NCBI RefSeq assembly: GCF_028735875.1
Contig: NZ_CP117834.1
Span: 2,220,001-2,284,000, forward strand
Origin: Shouchella hunanensis
GTDB taxonomy: Bacteria; Bacillota; Bacilli; Bacillales; Bacillaceae_D
Reading direction: 5' to 3'
DNA length: 64,000 nt
Made by a program: the position numbers and the translations under genes. Shown here in pieces: positions 24,958 to 32,554 of this stretch. Under the pieces are notes generated by a model. The model was not told the origin of the DNA. It saw only the letters and a list, made by a program, of their open reading frames with translations, and made no database searches. Each line of letters begins with the position of its first letter. Position 1 is the stretch's first letter.

Positions 24958-25698
24958 TTACATATAGTGAATTTGGTTTTTATAGTTTGTCATCATCTGT
25001 TCGTTATAGCTATCTCCACCATCGATGTTTGCGCTGCGGAAAATGGGGATCTCTTTTCCCTTCGCTTCAAGCTTCTCAATAAATTTGAGTACGATGGAAT
25101 GAATAACAAAGCTTCCAGAAATCGTCGAAGTTGGAGCCACTTTCTGTGAGAGAGACTGAATGGAGACTGCTGCATCTCCAGGTTCTCCATAATTATCAAT
25201 CACAAGATCACTCACTTCAAATAACCGTTTCCCAGAAGAGTGACGAGAAGTAACGCCCATTGAATAGGTGAGGTTCGTCAACGAAATAACGTTCATTCCC
25301 CGTGCTTTCGCTTCTATAGCTAGATCAATTGCCACAGGGTTTCGACCGGATACAGAATGAATAAAGACAACATCGCCTTGTTGAACAGGCTTTGAATCAA
25401 GAATAATTTGCCCAAACCCTTCAAGTCGTTCCAATTTAGAAGTAAGTGTAATGGGTTCGACATTTAGCATTAATGCAGGACTGAAGAGCGGGTTAAAGAG
25501 TGCAAGCCCTCCTGCGCGGTAAAACGCATCTTCAGCCACAATGCCTGCGTGGGAAGCGCCAAAGATATAGAGAGAGCGACCATTTTCGACTGCCTCCTCC
25601 ATAAGTGTTGCTGCTTGTTCAAGAGTGGATTCTTGTTCTTGTGAAATCCGTGTAAGGATTTGCTCAATCGATTGGTAAAACTGTTTCATATAAGACAT
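24958..25698 (-). CDS. SIS-domain sugar-phosphate binding protein (UPF0309 type)
   Basis: A 246-residue cytoplasmic protein with a SIS fold. GRSLYIFGASHAGIVAEDAF is the first sugar-phosphate loop and VVFIHSVSGRNPVAIDLAIE the second. Such proteins isomerise or sense phosphosugars, often amino sugars. AGGAGG lies 8 bases before ATG-TCT (MSYMKQFYQ), inside the last codons of the EIIC gene, so this start is preferred over one ten residues earlier. It is the last gene of a five-gene PTS operon and probably acts on the phosphorylated sugar that the PTS delivers. The sugar is unknown. Confidence 0.85.
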   Translation of the reverse strand: MSYMKQFYQSIEQILTRISQEQESTLEQAATLMEEAVENGRSLYIFGASHAGIVAEDAFYRAGGLALFNPLFSPALMLNVEPITLTSKLERLEGFGQIILDSKPVQQGDVVFIHSVSGRNPVAIDLAIEAKARGMNVISLTNLTYSMGVTSRHSSGKRLFEVSDLVIDNYGEPGDAAVSIQSLSQKVAPTSTISGSFVIHSIVLKFIEKLEAKGKEIPIFRSANIDGGDSYNEQMMTNYKNQIHYM

Positions 25699-25702
25699 TT
25701 CG

Positions 25703-26986
25703 TTATCCTCCTGGAAAAAGACGTGCAATCAGATCACCTAAGAAACTCCAGAGTGAAAAGTCGTTTCCACCGAAAATGACAATCCAATCTGCGGCTGTTC
25801 CACTCAAAATAGGGACAGACAGACCGACAAGCAAGATCATAACAACACCAGCTACAGCAGAACCAGCAATGGCACCTCTTAATCCACCTTGTCCGTTGGC
25901 AATAATGGCGGCAGTTCCAATTTCAAAGAAACACGTAATCGTTAAAGGAACGATAACAAAAGAGAAGACCCCCATACTACCTGTAATAAAAATGGTTGCA
26001 ACCGATGTAACCATCGAAACAACAAATCCAATTAAGACAGCATTAGGTGCATAAGGGAATAAAATAGGTGCGTCTAGTGCTGGTACAGCATTTGGTATCC
26101 ATTTTTGTGAAATCCCTTGAAAGGCTGGAATGATTTCAGCAAGCATCATTCTTACACCAAGCAATAGAACGGTTAACCCAGCCCCGAAAAGAATCCCTTG
26201 CATGACGCTATAAATGATCAAGTTTTGTTCTACACCAAAAGCTGTTGAAGCCGTATCAAAACCAATAATCATGCTAACCACAATGTAAACAAAGAACATC
26301 ACAATGGAAGAGGTGATGCTGATTTCACGAAGAAATTCCGTTGAACTCGGAAATTTAATATCTTCAGACGATTTTCCTTTTGTCCCAAAAAGTTTCCCAA
26401 CCATCCCTGCAATTAAAGAAAGTATGGTTGTTGGATGCCCAATAATAAAATCATCTGACTGGGTTACTTTTCGAACGAAAGGTCGTAACAATGCTGGAGC
26501 AATAATAATATAAAGAGCTGTTAAAATAGAAGCAAAAAGAACGAGTTGCGTATTTGATAAATCGTTTTCAATACCGACTGCAACAAAGATAAAAGGGAAC
26601 CAAAACAGCATATGCCCTGTTAAGAAAACGTGCTTAATAGGTGTAAAGCGTGCAACGACTAAATTAATAAGAAAGGCAATTAACATGGCAAGACCAATTT
26701 GTGTACCATATTGACTCAGAATGGTATCGGCACCTAGAGCAGGTGCAACCTCCGGATTATCAATGTTGTACATGACGTTAAAGCCTTCTGTTAATGGTGC
26801 AATGGAGTTCATTAAAATATTCGTACCTTGAGTAAGAATAACAACGCCAATGACTGTTTTCGCAGTACCTGAAACAACTGAAGAAAAATCTTTTCGAAGC
26901 AGCAGCAGACCTGTGAGAGCGATGAGACCTAAGAAGATAGCTGGTTCACGAATAACTTCAATAAGAAAATCCATTACTGTTTGCAT
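25703..26986 (-). CDS. PTS EIIC transporter, ascorbate-type (UlaA/SgaT-like)
   Basis: A 427-residue membrane channel with about ten helices. TGHMLFWFPFIFVAVGIEND and the glycine-rich ANGQGGLRGAIAGSAVAG near the C-terminus are as in UlaA/SgaT family permeases, which differ from classical glucose-type EIIC. It imports its substrate while the separate EIIB phosphorylates it. The family covers ascorbate and several uncharacterised sugars. The SIS-domain partner instead of UlaD/E/F enzymes argues against ascorbate here. Its stop overlaps the ribosome site of the SIS gene, which suggests translational coupling. Confidence 0.85.
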   Translation of the reverse strand: MQTVMDFLIEVIREPAIFLGLIALTGLLLLRKDFSSVVSGTAKTVIGVVILTQGTNILMNSIAPLTEGFNVMYNIDNPEVAPALGADTILSQYGTQIGLAMLIAFLINLVVARFTPIKHVFLTGHMLFWFPFIFVAVGIENDLSNTQLVLFASILTALYIIIAPALLRPFVRKVTQSDDFIIGHPTTILSLIAGMVGKLFGTKGKSSEDIKFPSSTEFLREISITSSIVMFFVYIVVSMIIGFDTASTAFGVEQNLIIYSVMQGILFGAGLTVLLLGVRMMLAEIIPAFQGISQKWIPNAVPALDAPILFPYAPNAVLIGFVVSMVTSVATIFITGSMGVFSFVIVPLTITCFFEIGTAAIIANGQGGLRGAIAGSAVAGVVMILLVGLSVPILSGTAADWIVIFGGNDFSLWSFLGDLIARLFPGG

Positions 26987-27025
26987 AAAGAACCCCCCTT
27001 TTTATAGATAGAAGGAACTTAGGCA

Positions 27026-27307
27026 TTATGCCTGAAGTTCCGCCTCAACTTTTTCTTTGATTTCTGCTTTGTTAACAAAGCTATTGATAATAATAACTGG
27101 CTTATTGACTGTTTTCTGCAGTTTTTCGCCTAATTCTTTACTTGTGAAAATATAATCTGCTGGAGTGCTTTGGGCAGAGCCAACATCACCTGTAAATACA
27201 TCCGCTTGAATGCCGAGGTCTTTTAATACCCCATCTAAGTTCATTTTCAAAACCATAGAAGATCCGAGCCCGAAACCACATACTGTCATAATTTTTACTT
27301 TAGCCAT
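27026..27307 (-). CDS. PTS EIIB subunit (UlaB-like)
   Basis: A 93-residue phosphocarrier. KIMTVCGFGLGSSMVLKMN contains the phospho-cysteine Cys10 in the loop typical of lactose/ascorbate-type EIIB. It takes phosphate from the EIIA encoded just upstream and passes it to the sugar bound by EIIC. GGAGAG precedes the ATG. It sits between EIIA (15-base gap) and EIIC (39-base gap) in one operon. Confidence 0.88.
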   Translation of the reverse strand: MAKVKIMTVCGFGLGSSMVLKMNLDGVLKDLGIQADVFTGDVGSAQSTPADYIFTSKELGEKLQKTVNKPVIIINSFVNKAEIKEKVEAELQA

Positions 27308-27322
27308 TCTTGTATCTCTCCT

Positions 27323-27757
27323 TTACATTAAGTTAAAAATGTCTTCTTTTGTTTGAGCATGGCGCAGTTGTTCGACTTTTTCTTCGTTAATGAGTACGCT
27401 TGAAAGCTGTTCAATAAGCTTCAAATGTGCTTCTGTTCCAGTTGCAGAAAACGAGAACACAAGATCAACAGGGTCGTTTTGTTCGCTTCCAAATGATACA
27501 GCCTCGTCAAGTATTGCCAGTGATATCGCATCTTCATGTACAGCTTTACTTGGCCTAGCATGTGCCATTGCAATACCAGGACCGATTACAATGTAGGGGC
27601 CATTTTCTTTTACAGAATGAATCATTTGAGCAATATACTCTTGCGTAATGGCGCCTGTTTCTAAAAGCAAAGACCCAGACGCTCGAATGGCTTCTTCCCA
27701 GTTGCTTGCTTTTACGTTAACGGCAACATGTTCTTTTCGTATCCATGTAGTCATCAT
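27323..27757 (-). CDS. PTS EIIA subunit (mannitol/ascorbate type)
   Basis: A 144-residue phosphocarrier of the PTS_EIIA_2 family. The active His is in GIAMAHARP (about residue 66). LVFSFSATGTEAHLKLIEQL is the usual second block. The ATG at 27757 overlaps the regulator stop (ATGA) and has AAAGGA 6 bases before it. The alternative ATG at 27781 would add eight residues inside the regulator gene. The overlap suggests that regulator and EIIA are translationally coupled. Confidence 0.88.
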   Translation of the reverse strand: MMTTWIRKEHVAVNVKASNWEEAIRASGSLLLETGAITQEYIAQMIHSVKENGPYIVIGPGIAMAHARPSKAVHEDAISLAILDEAVSFGSEQNDPVDLVFSFSATGTEAHLKLIEQLSSVLINEEKVEQLRHAQTKEDIFNLM

Positions 27758-29661
27758 GTCGCGTCCTTTCTTCCAATCCATTTTTGTAACAGCTGTGTGC
27801 GAGATGTTTCATTTTCTAGATAGTGAAAGAGCTGTATAAAATCTTGGTTATGCGCTTCCTTCATAGCTAGGACGATAATCATCGTGACTTGTTCAGGATT
27901 AAGGTCTCCAAATTCAATCTCGTTTTCTAGTATTGTTAAACTAATGCCTTCTTTTTTTACATACTCGGGGCTTGCATGAACAAAAGCCACTTTCGGAAGG
28001 AAAACCATATAGGTTCCATTTCGTTCTACAGACATAATCATTTCTTGAATATAGCTTTGTTCAATATAGCCTGCTGCGAGAAGTGGTTCGGACGCATGTG
28101 CTATTGCATCTCGCCAATCTCTTGTCTTAATCGTGTGTATTTTTTCATCAAACAAAGAGGGTTCCACTAATGATGCGTTCCCGTAGACTTCATTGAAAGA
28201 AGCTAATTGTTTTCGATTCACAATTTTATGGGCCTCGTGTTGAATCAATCGCTTATCTTGATCACTGAGTAATGGACTGACATGAAAACGTTTCGTCTGA
28301 TGCCAGTGTGGAATTGAAATTTCCTGAGTCGTCAAGATAAAATCAGGACTCGTTTCTTGGAGTACCTGCTCAAGATCTTGAGTACGGACAACATGAATAA
28401 TGTGAAATCCAGGTTCAATTTGCTCTAGCTTTGTTGTTAAGATGGACGATGCTGCAAGTCCAGATGAACAGACGACCATAACGGTTGGTAAAAAGTCACG
28501 GCTTTTGCTACGCTCGTAAGCGGCGCTAATGTGCATCGTAATATAGGCGACTTCGCTTGCTAATAGATGAATCCCCATATTGTACGTTAATTGAAAAACC
28601 ATTTCATAAATGGCGCGATACCGAACTTTAATTTCTTCGGTATAGGGATTTTCAATTTCCACACCTTGTGACATTCGCATAAATGCAGCTTTGATGTGGT
28701 GTGTTAAATCATTCGTTAGTTTTTCATCTGCAAGAAAGTTTGTATGCAGAACGGTCGATAGTTGAGACAATAAATGCTCGCAGAACTGACTCTCTCGGCT
28801 GTTTTTTTTGAAATGCGACGTTCCTTTTTGATACGAGACGACTTTAGCTTGGTCAAATAAATCGTCAAGGAAGGCGGATTCGTGTAAAACGGAACGCTCG
28901 TCTTCTACATGATCTTTAATAAACGAGCCAATCACACCTAAATGAAAATGGCGCTTATGCCGGTGTTCTTTTGGTACAAATACATAGCTTTTGGCGGCGA
29001 TTTGTCTTTTCCACCAAAATAAGAAAAGCGAGAAGACATCGATGGAGGATTCACTATAATGTACACCTCGCTCTGTTTGCACAAGCGAAAGCCACGTTTT
29101 CATGAGCTCCATCTCACGTTCATTTACATCTAACCAGTCCTCAATTCGATCCAAATCGGCTCGTTTATCACCGAGCATCTGGTAACATGCAAATCGCAAG
29201 CTTCGTTCAGTACCAATGACTTGTAATCCTTTCCATGCTTGTTTGACAAGTTGCAAATCAAAGTTGTCAAGCCATTCTTCCACATCAACCAAGTATTTGT
29301 GGACACTTGAGCGACTTAAAAAGAATTGATCGGCAAGCTCTTGAATTGTAAACGTTCCTTTAATTGTGACGAACAGACTCATCATTAGTCTTTGAGTATG
29401 CTTGTCTGTACTTTCTTGCTTTCCTTCAATAAGCTCGAACAGGTAAGGGCGTTTGTCGTCCCCAACCCTTAATCGAACGCCTTTTCCAGGCATTCTTGTC
29501 GTTGTCACCTGAATGGGTTCTAAGCTGGTATCGATCGCATCTAAGTCATAGCGAATGGTTCGACTACTAATATTTAACCATTTGGCTAAGAATTCAATAG
29601 TGACAAAGTGATCGCTTTCAAGTAATTTAAGCAAAATCGTTTTTTGTCTAGAGGTCAACAT
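27754..29661 (-). CDS. BglG/MtlR-type PRD transcriptional activator with EIIB- and EIIA-like domains
   Basis: About 635 residues. The N-terminal winged helices (LTSRQKTILLKLLESDHFVT; WLNISSRTIRYDLDAI) are followed by a Mga-like helix-turn-helix (QELADQFFLSRSSVHKYL) and two PRD domains with His-rich phosphorylation sites. An EIIB-like domain (VMVVCSSGLAASSILTTKLE) and an EIIA-like end (PKVAFVHASPEYVKKEGISL) complete the MtlR/ManR plan. PTS phosphorylation sets its activity, so it should activate this operon when the sugar is present. The ATG at 29661 is preferred, since GGTGAT lies just before it. The longest frame starts at 29775, but its first 36 residues are not family-like. Confidence 0.88.
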   Translation of the reverse strand: MLTSRQKTILLKLLESDHFVTIEFLAKWLNISSRTIRYDLDAIDTSLEPIQVTTTRMPGKGVRLRVGDDKRPYLFELIEGKQESTDKHTQRLMMSLFVTIKGTFTIQELADQFFLSRSSVHKYLVDVEEWLDNFDLQLVKQAWKGLQVIGTERSLRFACYQMLGDKRADLDRIEDWLDVNEREMELMKTWLSLVQTERGVHYSESSIDVFSLFLFWWKRQIAAKSYVFVPKEHRHKRHFHLGVIGSFIKDHVEDERSVLHESAFLDDLFDQAKVVSYQKGTSHFKKNSRESQFCEHLLSQLSTVLHTNFLADEKLTNDLTHHIKAAFMRMSQGVEIENPYTEEIKVRYRAIYEMVFQLTYNMGIHLLASEVAYITMHISAAYERSKSRDFLPTVMVVCSSGLAASSILTTKLEQIEPGFHIIHVVRTQDLEQVLQETSPDFILTTQEISIPHWHQTKRFHVSPLLSDQDKRLIQHEAHKIVNRKQLASFNEVYGNASLVEPSLFDEKIHTIKTRDWRDAIAHASEPLLAAGYIEQSYIQEMIMSVERNGTYMVFLPKVAFVHASPEYVKKEGISLTILENEIEFGDLNPEQVTMIIVLAMKEAHNQDFIQLFHYLENETSRTQLLQKWIGRKDAT

Positions 29662-29722
29662 AGGCATCACCCTTGTCTCTATAGTAGCGTTTAATGAGAT
29701 TCTTCCAAAGACTGAAAAATAG

Positions 29723-29732
29723 CACATATGTG
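29723..29732. promoter_or_regulatory. palindrome upstream of the PTS regulator
   Basis: CACATATGTG is a perfect 10-base palindrome about 60 bases before the regulator start. It could be half of an operator, but palindromes this short arise by chance. Confidence 0.2.
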
Positions 29733-29846
29733 GCAACTGGCTGACAGAGTAGGTAAAAGACTCTTTTAAAAGCATTATAGCGGTTTTTGATGTAAATAAA
29801 AGGGAATAGGAAGATAGAGGAATAAAGAGGAAGGGAATGGTGTCAG

Positions 29847-30179
29847 TTGGATTTTTTAGAAGAGGAAAAGCTCCGCAAAAAAGTATTGGTGAAAACGTTT
29901 GTACTCTTACCTTTTGCGGTAGTAACGGGTATTATCTTAGCAAATGTTGCTATGGACAATGGTTTCCCTAGCATTCGCCACCTTACGATTACGCTTCTAG
30001 CTAGTTATATCGTAACGATAGTGATGTGGTTGTTGCAATCAGAAGATAAACAGATTGAAAAGGAGAGGAAGATACAGAAACATTTAGCGAAAAAATCTAA
30101 AATGAGACGAGTACTTGAAGGGATTGGCGCTATCCTAGTAACCTACTTCATCATTAAGCTTGTTTATCTTGTATTATAA
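29847..30179 (+). CDS. small membrane protein of unknown function
   Basis: A 110-residue protein with three predicted helices (VLLPFAVVTGIILANVAM; LTITLLASYIVTIVMWLL; GAILVTYFIIKLVYLVL) and a lysine-rich cytoplasmic loop between the second and third. The only in-frame start is TTG at 29847. AAGGG at 29831-29835 lies 11 bases before it, a long but usable distance. It forms a single-gene unit ending at a bidirectional hairpin. I do not recognise a family. Confidence 0.6.
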   Translation: MDFLEEEKLRKKVLVKTFVLLPFAVVTGIILANVAMDNGFPSIRHLTITLLASYIVTIVMWLLQSEDKQIEKERKIQKHLAKKSKMRRVLEGIGAILVTYFIIKLVYLVL

Positions 30180-30181
30180 AA

Positions 30182-30208
30182 ACCGCTCTACTGAAAGAGC
30201 GGTCTATT
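30182..30208. terminator. bidirectional terminator
   Basis: An 8-bp stem ACCGCTCT/AGAGCGGT (30182-30189, 30196-30203). The minus strand has the better T run (GGTTTTTATAA), so it mainly ends the secreted-protein gene at 30211, and it can also serve the plus-strand gene. Confidence 0.7.
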
Positions 30209-30210
30209 CA

Positions 30211-30900
30211 TTATGAAAATAAATCAAACTCCATTGTGTCTCGAACGGTCATTCGAGCATAATAGGTTCCTGATACATCAACTCCGACGCTAAAACCAGC
30301 CGCTTCAAAGCCAGCACGCGCACTAGCATCAATTTGAGTAACGATGGTTGTTTGTCCTGTTACAGTAAACTCTCTTACTGGGAAATCACCGTGGAGAATA
30401 TCTGTATTTGAATCCTCTAATGTATGTGGTCCGCTTCCGGTTGTCCACCATGCATCTCGAATGTCGACAACTTCTTCATAAATACCTTCTGCATTTTTTG
30501 TGACGACAAACCGTACATTTAAAACAACTTCAAGCCCGTTGTATTCCCTTGTCGAGAACATCTCCATAAATTCTTCAGTCGGTGGTACCGTTATCGGTGG
30601 AGGTAAAAGCGGATGATCATCTGCTGCTTGGACGGTATTTCGTATAGTAATTTGTTCCAAAAGATCATTGGTTGTGAGATCCCTAATAAAGAGTGTTTCG
30701 TTTTCTTTTTCAACACTTACGTGATCCGCCTCATAAGGTAACTCAATGAACAGCCCGTTTAATTCTTCATAGTACACATTCTCTGGTGGAGTAGCGTGAA
30801 TTTTTGCGGCGTCTGTCGATGCGTATGCATAAGAACTTCCTCCAGCCACAAGTAAGATAAATAGAAGTGAGGTCGTAAGACTGTAAAACCAGGTTTTCAT
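30211..30900 (-). CDS. secreted protein of unknown function
   Basis: A 229-residue protein with a clear signal peptide (MKTWFYSLTTSLLFILLVAG, cleavage near SYAYA). The mature part has a short beta-rich region, a proline-rich linker (HPLLPPPITVPPTEEF) and a C-terminal domain ending VSGTYYARMTVRDTMEFDLF. AAGGGAG lies 8 bases before the ATG at 30900; the upstream ATG at 30933 lacks a site. No lipobox or wall anchor is visible, so it is probably released. No family is recognised. Confidence 0.65.
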   Translation of the reverse strand: MKTWFYSLTTSLLFILLVAGGSSYAYASTDAAKIHATPPENVYYEELNGLFIELPYEADHVSVEKENETLFIRDLTTNDLLEQITIRNTVQAADDHPLLPPPITVPPTEEFMEMFSTREYNGLEVVLNVRFVVTKNAEGIYEEVVDIRDAWWTTGSGPHTLEDSNTDILHGDFPVREFTVTGQTTIVTQIDASARAGFEAAGFSVGVDVSGTYYARMTVRDTMEFDLFS

Positions 30901-30985
30901 AATGAAAACTCCCTTCAGAATTTTGTTGTACATGAAGAGAGTTACCCGGCAACCAACGTAAATAAGCGTAAATGATATTGGGAAA

Positions 30986-31009
30986 TATAACGGTCATTAA
31001 GCCGTTATA
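30986..31009. promoter_or_regulatory. inverted repeat upstream of the secreted-protein gene
   Basis: TATAACGG (30986-30993) and CCGTTATA (31002-31009) form a perfect inverted repeat with an 8-base spacer, about 85-110 bases before the minus-strand gene. The size and symmetry suit an operator. Confidence 0.4.
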
Positions 31010-31034
31010 ATGGGATTTGTAGCATGGAATAAAG

Positions 31035-31081
31035 GAGCACTTGTAACATGCGGATACAGGAAACGCCTGTTACAAATGCTC
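31035..31081. other. long hairpin between convergent/divergent units
   Basis: GAGCACTTGTAACA (31035-31048) pairs with TGTTACAAATGCTC (31068-31081) with one mismatch and a 19-base loop. There is no T run on either side. It lies after the DUF554 gene (minus) and before the secreted-protein promoter. Confidence 0.45.
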
Positions 31082-31118
31082 TTAATTGTCGATGATCATT
31101 GTCGATTTTTTGGGAAAT

Positions 31119-31802
31119 CTAGTAGACCATACCCATTTTTAGGGCGAAAAAAAGAATGGGAATTAGTAAAGCTGGTACTAAATTCAACGTTTTAAAGGAA
31201 GAAATGCCGAGAATGTTTAGTCCTGTGCTAAGTATTAGCAGCCCACCAATAATTGAAATCTCTGTAAGTAATTCAGGTGTGAAGAATAGGGATGCAAAAC
31301 TAGCTAAAAAGTAAATACTTCCTTGCCAAAGAAGCAAAACAAAAGCAGAAAAAGCAATGCTAAATCCGAACGTCGCTGCAAGTACAATGGAGGTAAAGCC
31401 GTCGAGTATCGCATTAGAATATAGATACGTATATTGACCATTTAAAGCAGCTTCTATTGGGCCAACAATGGATAGTGTACCGACACAGAAAAGGAGAATA
31501 GCAGTCGTTACCCCTTCATTTGCTTGTCCTCTAAGTATAAAAGATAAGGCGCTTCGAAACCGTTCTTCAAAGCGAATCCACTCCCCGATAATGCCACCAA
31601 GTGCCATACTAATAATAAACAAGACAGGGTATGTGCTGTTTGGTAAATTCGTCGTAAGGGCACCGATGCCAAGGCCAATTACGGCGAGCCCCATCCCTTG
31701 AAGAAGAATCGTGTGAAATCGATCAGATAACCCCTTCTTTAACGTAGTTCCAATGAAACTACCAATAAGAATCGTTGCTACATTTACAAACGTACCAATC
31801 AT
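31119..31802 (-). CDS. DUF554 family membrane protein
   Basis: A 227-residue inner-membrane protein with about seven helices. The opening MIGTFVNVATILIGSFIG and the glycine-rich GIGALTT, FCVGTLSIVGPIEAAL and GLNILGI segments are marks of DUF554 (YqgA/YdfK family). Members are thought to be transporters, but the substrate is not established. AGAAGG lies 7 bases before the ATG. The gene stands alone on its strand. Confidence 0.85.
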   Translation of the reverse strand: MIGTFVNVATILIGSFIGTTLKKGLSDRFHTILLQGMGLAVIGLGIGALTTNLPNSTYPVLFIISMALGGIIGEWIRFEERFRSALSFILRGQANEGVTTAILLFCVGTLSIVGPIEAALNGQYTYLYSNAILDGFTSIVLAATFGFSIAFSAFVLLLWQGSIYFLASFASLFFTPELLTEISIIGGLLILSTGLNILGISSFKTLNLVPALLIPILFFALKMGMVY

Positions 31803-31993
31803 AGAAAAGCCTTCTTTCTTTGTTTCGAAATCGTTTTTTTTACTAGTATACTAATACAACTCAATGTAAAGTCAATGTGAACTTTATGAACAAAATAAAT
31901 AAAATGAATAAAATTCGGATCTATTATCTAAATTCTCTTGCAATTACCGGTGTATATACATAAGATAAAGAAAAGGTGTTTGCAGGAGGACCT

Positions 31994-32152
31994 ATGAAAT
32001 CAATGGATCATAACATGTATGGGTTAATTATTGATTTTGAAGAGAAGCTTGGTCGGAAGGTTAACGAGAAAGAGCGGGTATTCCTTCAATGGGTGACTGC
32101 GAAGGCAAGAGAGCAGAATGAACTGAATTTTATACAGCAATGCGATAATTAA
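31994..32152 (+). CDS. small protein, 52 residues, unknown function
   Basis: A short frame with a strong site (AGGAGGA at 31984-31990) and the start MKSMDHNMYGLIIDFEEKLG, followed by KVNEKERVFLQWVTAKAREQ. It is highly charged, predicted helical and soluble, with no Cys-rich motif. Ribosome site, composition and position in its own intergenic space support a real gene. No function is inferred. Confidence 0.6.
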   Translation: MKSMDHNMYGLIIDFEEKLGRKVNEKERVFLQWVTAKAREQNELNFIQQCDN

Positions 32153-32200
32153 TGACAGAATAAGGAATATCTAGCCGTTTAACAACTGGAGAAGTTTTTC

Positions 32201-32230
32201 TTGACGTCATAGGGTTATCTCCTTTATAGT
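32201..32230 (+). promoter_or_regulatory. sigma-A promoter of the ABC-F resistance operon
   Basis: TTGACG at 32201-32206, an 18-base spacer and TATAGT at 32225-32230. It predicts a leader of more than 300 bases before the ABC-F start. Confidence 0.65.
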
Positions 32231-32264
32231 AACACTAACTTTACTGATAGGAGGAATGTTAAGA

Positions 32265-32309
32265 ATGTTACCAGCAAGATTACGCCAGCAAACTTTGAAC
32301 AAACAGTAA
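32265..32309 (+). CDS. leader peptide (upstream ORF) of the ABC-F gene
   Basis: A 14-codon frame MLPARLRQQTLNKQ preceded by ATAGGAGG (32247-32254); an ATG at 32256 would add MLR. It starts about 20 bases after the predicted transcription start and is followed by pairing elements and a terminator. Antibiotic-resistance leaders of Bacillus ABC-F genes use such peptides to sense stalled ribosomes. The regulatory role is inferred. Confidence 0.55.
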   Translation: MLPARLRQQTLNKQ

Positions 32310-32402
32310 TTCTATATGTTCAAAGGCTCTGTTTTCATAAACAGGGTAAACGGGAGTAGTCTGCACATTTTTAACAACCTTCACCGGTTATATAAAACGG
32401 GG

Positions 32403-32435
32403 AGAAAGGCAGATTAGGCTGTCTTTCTTTTTTTT
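32403..32435 (+). terminator. first intrinsic terminator in the ABC-F leader
   Basis: GAAAGGCAG pairs with CTGTCTTTC (one G-U pair) and is followed by eight T. It lies inside the leader, 120 bases before the coding region. Confidence 0.7.
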
Positions 32436-32480
32436 GCGAAAAAGGGAGACCTGTCTTTGTTCTACCCTCGTTTACCCGCA

Positions 32481-32510
32481 ACCACAGACGCCGTTTGTCT
32501 GTGGTTTTTT
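32481..32510 (+). terminator. second intrinsic terminator in the ABC-F leader
   Basis: A perfect 9-bp stem ACCACAGAC (32481-32489)/GTCTGTGGT (32497-32505) with a T6 run, 45 bases before the ABC-F start codon. Confidence 0.8.
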
Positions 32511-32554
32511 ATGATGATACGCCTTTTATCTCATCATAAAAAGGACGTGTAAAA

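Larger units (their letters stand above)
32325..32510 (+). promoter_or_regulatory. attenuator leader of the ABC-F gene
   Basis: Four elements are seen in order. (1) A hairpin CTCTGTTT/AAACAGGG lies near 32325-32346. (2) GGGTAAACGGGAGTAG (32344-32359) is nearly complementary to CTACCCTCGTTTACCC (32462-32477). (3) A terminator-like GAAAGGCAG/CTGTCTTTC hairpin with T8 lies at about 32403-32435. (4) A perfect terminator lies at 32481-32510. The mutually exclusive pairings fit transcription attenuation governed by translation of the leader peptide. Confidence 0.6.

Noticed and set aside
31010-31195. 61-residue plus-strand ORF
   Set aside because: It lies across a hairpin and the 3' end of the DUF554 gene, with no ribosome site.
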